Source: Chloroflexi bacterium UBA2235
Lineage (GTDB): Bacteria > Chloroflexota > UBA11872 > UBA12225
Direction of reading: 5' to 3'
NCBI GenBank assembly: GCA_002347925.1
Contig: DDYL01000003.1
Span: 3,167 to 9,038, forward strand
DNA: 5,872 bases
Position 1 is the stretch's first letter. Every line of letters begins with the position of its first letter. This document shows positions 4,774 to 5,872 of the stretch, one piece after another. The notes under the pieces are model-generated. The model saw only the letters and a program-made list of their open reading frames with translations. It did no database searches and was not told where the DNA came from. The position numbers were made by a program, and so were the translations under genes.

Positions 4774-5872
4774 CTATGGCGTCGCGGTCCGCGTCGGCGT
4801 CACGGTACGCGTCATCGTCTTCGTTGGCGTCACGGTCCTTGTGAACGTCTTCGATGGCGTCGGGGTGATCGTCCGGGTCGGGGTCACCGTGCGGGTTGTC
4901 GTGACCGTCCTCGATGGCGTCAGCGACACGACTGCTGTCGCCGACGGAACCACCGTCATCGTCTTCGTCGGCGTGATCGTCCGTGTCGTGGTGATGGTCG
5001 GCGTGGTCGTCACCGTCCGCGTGGTCGTTCGGGTCGGAACTGCCGTCGTGGTCTTCGTCGGCGTAGAGGTATAGACCGGCGTGGGTGTCCGCGTAGTGGT
5101 CACCGTCCGGGTTGGCGTGTTGGTCGTCGTGTACGTCGCGGTCCCGGATACCGCTGTCCTTGTCGGGGTCATCGTCTTCGTCACCGTCGCCGTTGGGGAG
5201 ACCGTCGGTGAGTTGATGACGTTCAGGTTGACCGCGGCAGACGCCACACTGGTGTTCCCGGCAATGTCGGTGGATTTCGCGGTGATTGCGTACGAACCGA
5301 TTGCCGACGTGACCGTGACCTCCCAATATCCCGGAACCGCCGCCGAGGACGTGCCCGAAGTCACCGTACCGATGATCGTGGTACCGCCCGCGTACACGAC
5401 GATGTCGCTGTCGGTCTCCGCCATTCCCGTGATCTTGTAGGTCAGGCGATAGGTGTATCCGTCGCCAATCGTGCCCGTGTCGTACGCGGAATCCAGTCGG
5501 ACGGACCAGGGTTGGCGCGGCGCGATCGTATCGATGGTCAGCAAGAGTGCCGTCGAGTCGCTGCTGCGGTTCCCCGCACCATCGATTGCCACGGCCTTGA
5601 TGCTGTTCACTCCATCGGCGAGAGCCGAGGTGGTGATCGACCAGGTTCCCGTCGCACCGGTTGGAGGCGCGCCAGAGGCAATCGTTCCGGACGTCGTCCC
5701 GGTTCCGACAGCCGTCGTCGTGCCATTCAAGGTGGCGTACAGGGTCACCGAACTCCCCGCCTCGGCCGTACCGGTGATCGTTGGGGTGTTGTCATTCGTG
5801 ATGTTATCGGAGGTCGACCGGCCGGCACTGTCGCTCGTGACGACCAAGTCGAGGTTAGTCGGTGCCACCGTC
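4774..5872 (-). CDS. Large surface/secreted protein with bacterial Ig-like domains and Thr-Pro-Arg tail, 5'-truncated by the window edge
   Basis: Only the last 364 or so residues are visible; the frame stays open to the right edge, so the start, any signal peptide and any further repeats are outside. Two Ig-like modules can be seen. Residues 1-113 carry APTNLDL, SDNITNDNTPTITGTAEAGSS, VTLY, GTWSITTSALADGVNSI and AIDGAGN; residues 114-217 carry TIAPRQP, SDIVVYAGG, GYWEVTVTSAIGSYAIT and STDIAGNTS. The DNITNDxTPTITGTAEAG pattern is that of bacterial Ig-like domains of the Big_13 kind, repeated in tandem in large adhesins and biofilm proteins. From residue 220 to the stop runs a low-complexity Thr/Pro/Arg tail with no membrane helix, LPxTG motif or Cys. 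The likely role is an extracellular stalk or adhesin; how it is held at the cell is not visible. The stop is TAG at 4774-4776, and no hydrophobic anchor appears in the other two frames beyond it, which argues against a simple frameshift loss. It is convergent with the Nudix gene. Confidence 0.8.
   Translation of the reverse strand, partial: TVAPTNLDLVVTSDSAGRSTSDNITNDNTPTITGTAEAGSSVTLYATLNGTTTAVGTGTTSGTIASGAPPTGATGTWSITTSALADGVNSIKAVAIDGAGNRSSDSTALLLTIDTIAPRQPWSVRLDSAYDTGTIGDGYTYRLTYKITGMAETDSDIVVYAGGTTIIGTVTSGTSSAAVPGYWEVTVTSAIGSYAITAKSTDIAGNTSVASAAVNLNVINSPTVSPTATVTKTMTPTRTAVSGTATYTTTNTPTRTVTTTRTPTPVYTSTPTKTTTAVPTRTTTRTVTTTPTITTTRTITPTKTMTVVPSATAVVSLTPSRTVTTTRTVTPTRTITPTPSKTFTRTVTPTKTMTRTVTPTRTATP
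4777..5211 (-). repeat. Low-complexity Thr-X dipeptide repeat tail within the Ig-like protein
   Basis: The final 145 codons encode a degenerate 2- to 10-residue repeat built on T-X-T-X, with recurring units such as TPTRTVTPT, TTTRTVT and TPTKTMT. By hand count about 68 residues are Thr, 18 Pro and 17 Lys/Arg, with no Asp, Glu or Cys. At DNA level the plus strand shows a matching near-hexameric rhythm of GTC and GTG triplets. Third positions vary, so the repeat has diverged and is kept at protein level. Comparable Thr/Pro tails serve as extended, often O-glycosylated, wall-spanning or spacer regions; the net basic charge could let it bind anionic wall polymers. That function is inferred. Confidence 0.75.

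Noticed and set aside
4607..5440. Several long open frames on both strands overlapping the Thr-rich tail (for example plus 4762-5211, plus 4841-5074, plus 5081-5440, minus 4607-5326).
   Set aside because: They arise because the GTC/GTG-type repeat lacks stop codons in most frames. Their products are simple Val-, Arg- or Asp/His-repeats, while only the minus frame ending at 4774 continues into folded Ig-like domains.

Overview
This 5.9 kb window looks like ordinary chromosome from a flagellated, high-GC bacterium. GC content is roughly 60 percent or more, starts include GTG, Shine-Dalgarno sequences are weak, and candidate -10 boxes follow the TAnnnT form common in Actinomycetota. The modular FliD head and the Thr-Pro-Arg surface-protein tail also resemble proteins of Chloroflexota (for example Thermomicrobia). 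I cannot choose between these phyla from the sequence alone.

Layout. The plus strand opens inside fliD (flagellar filament cap; N-terminus outside the window) and ends it at 1546. A 190-base spacer carries an 8-bp inverted repeat and a candidate extended -10 element. It is followed by fliS (1737-2210, flagellin export chaperone) and, 2 bases later, a 124-residue helical protein that resembles FliT/FlgN chaperones (2213-2587). This is the usual cap - flagellin chaperone - small chaperone order of a late flagellar block. A family 2 glycosyltransferase of the CrtQ/HpnB kind (2630-3838) lies convergent to it on the minus strand. Divergent from that gene, across 173 bases, is a Nudix hydrolase of the CoA-pyrophosphatase type (4012-4635). 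Its candidate -10 box sits so close to the ATG that the mRNA may be nearly leaderless. After 138 bases with two GC hairpins, the minus strand holds the C-terminal part of a large surface protein (4774 to the window end): at least two Ig-like domains, then a 145-residue tail that is about half threonine, basic, and free of acidic residues.

How they fit together. Only the first three genes form a clear functional unit: FliD caps the growing filament, FliS escorts flagellin, and the FliT-like protein probably escorts FliD or a hook-associated protein. The glycosyltransferase, Nudix enzyme and Ig-like protein appear to be separate transcription units; any functional link to the flagellum is speculation. 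I found no mobile element, CRISPR array, RNA gene or clear novel system. The most unusual points are the Thr-rich basic tail, the modular FliD head, and small regulatory-looking repeats in the spacers. No stretch over 300 bases lacks a gene.
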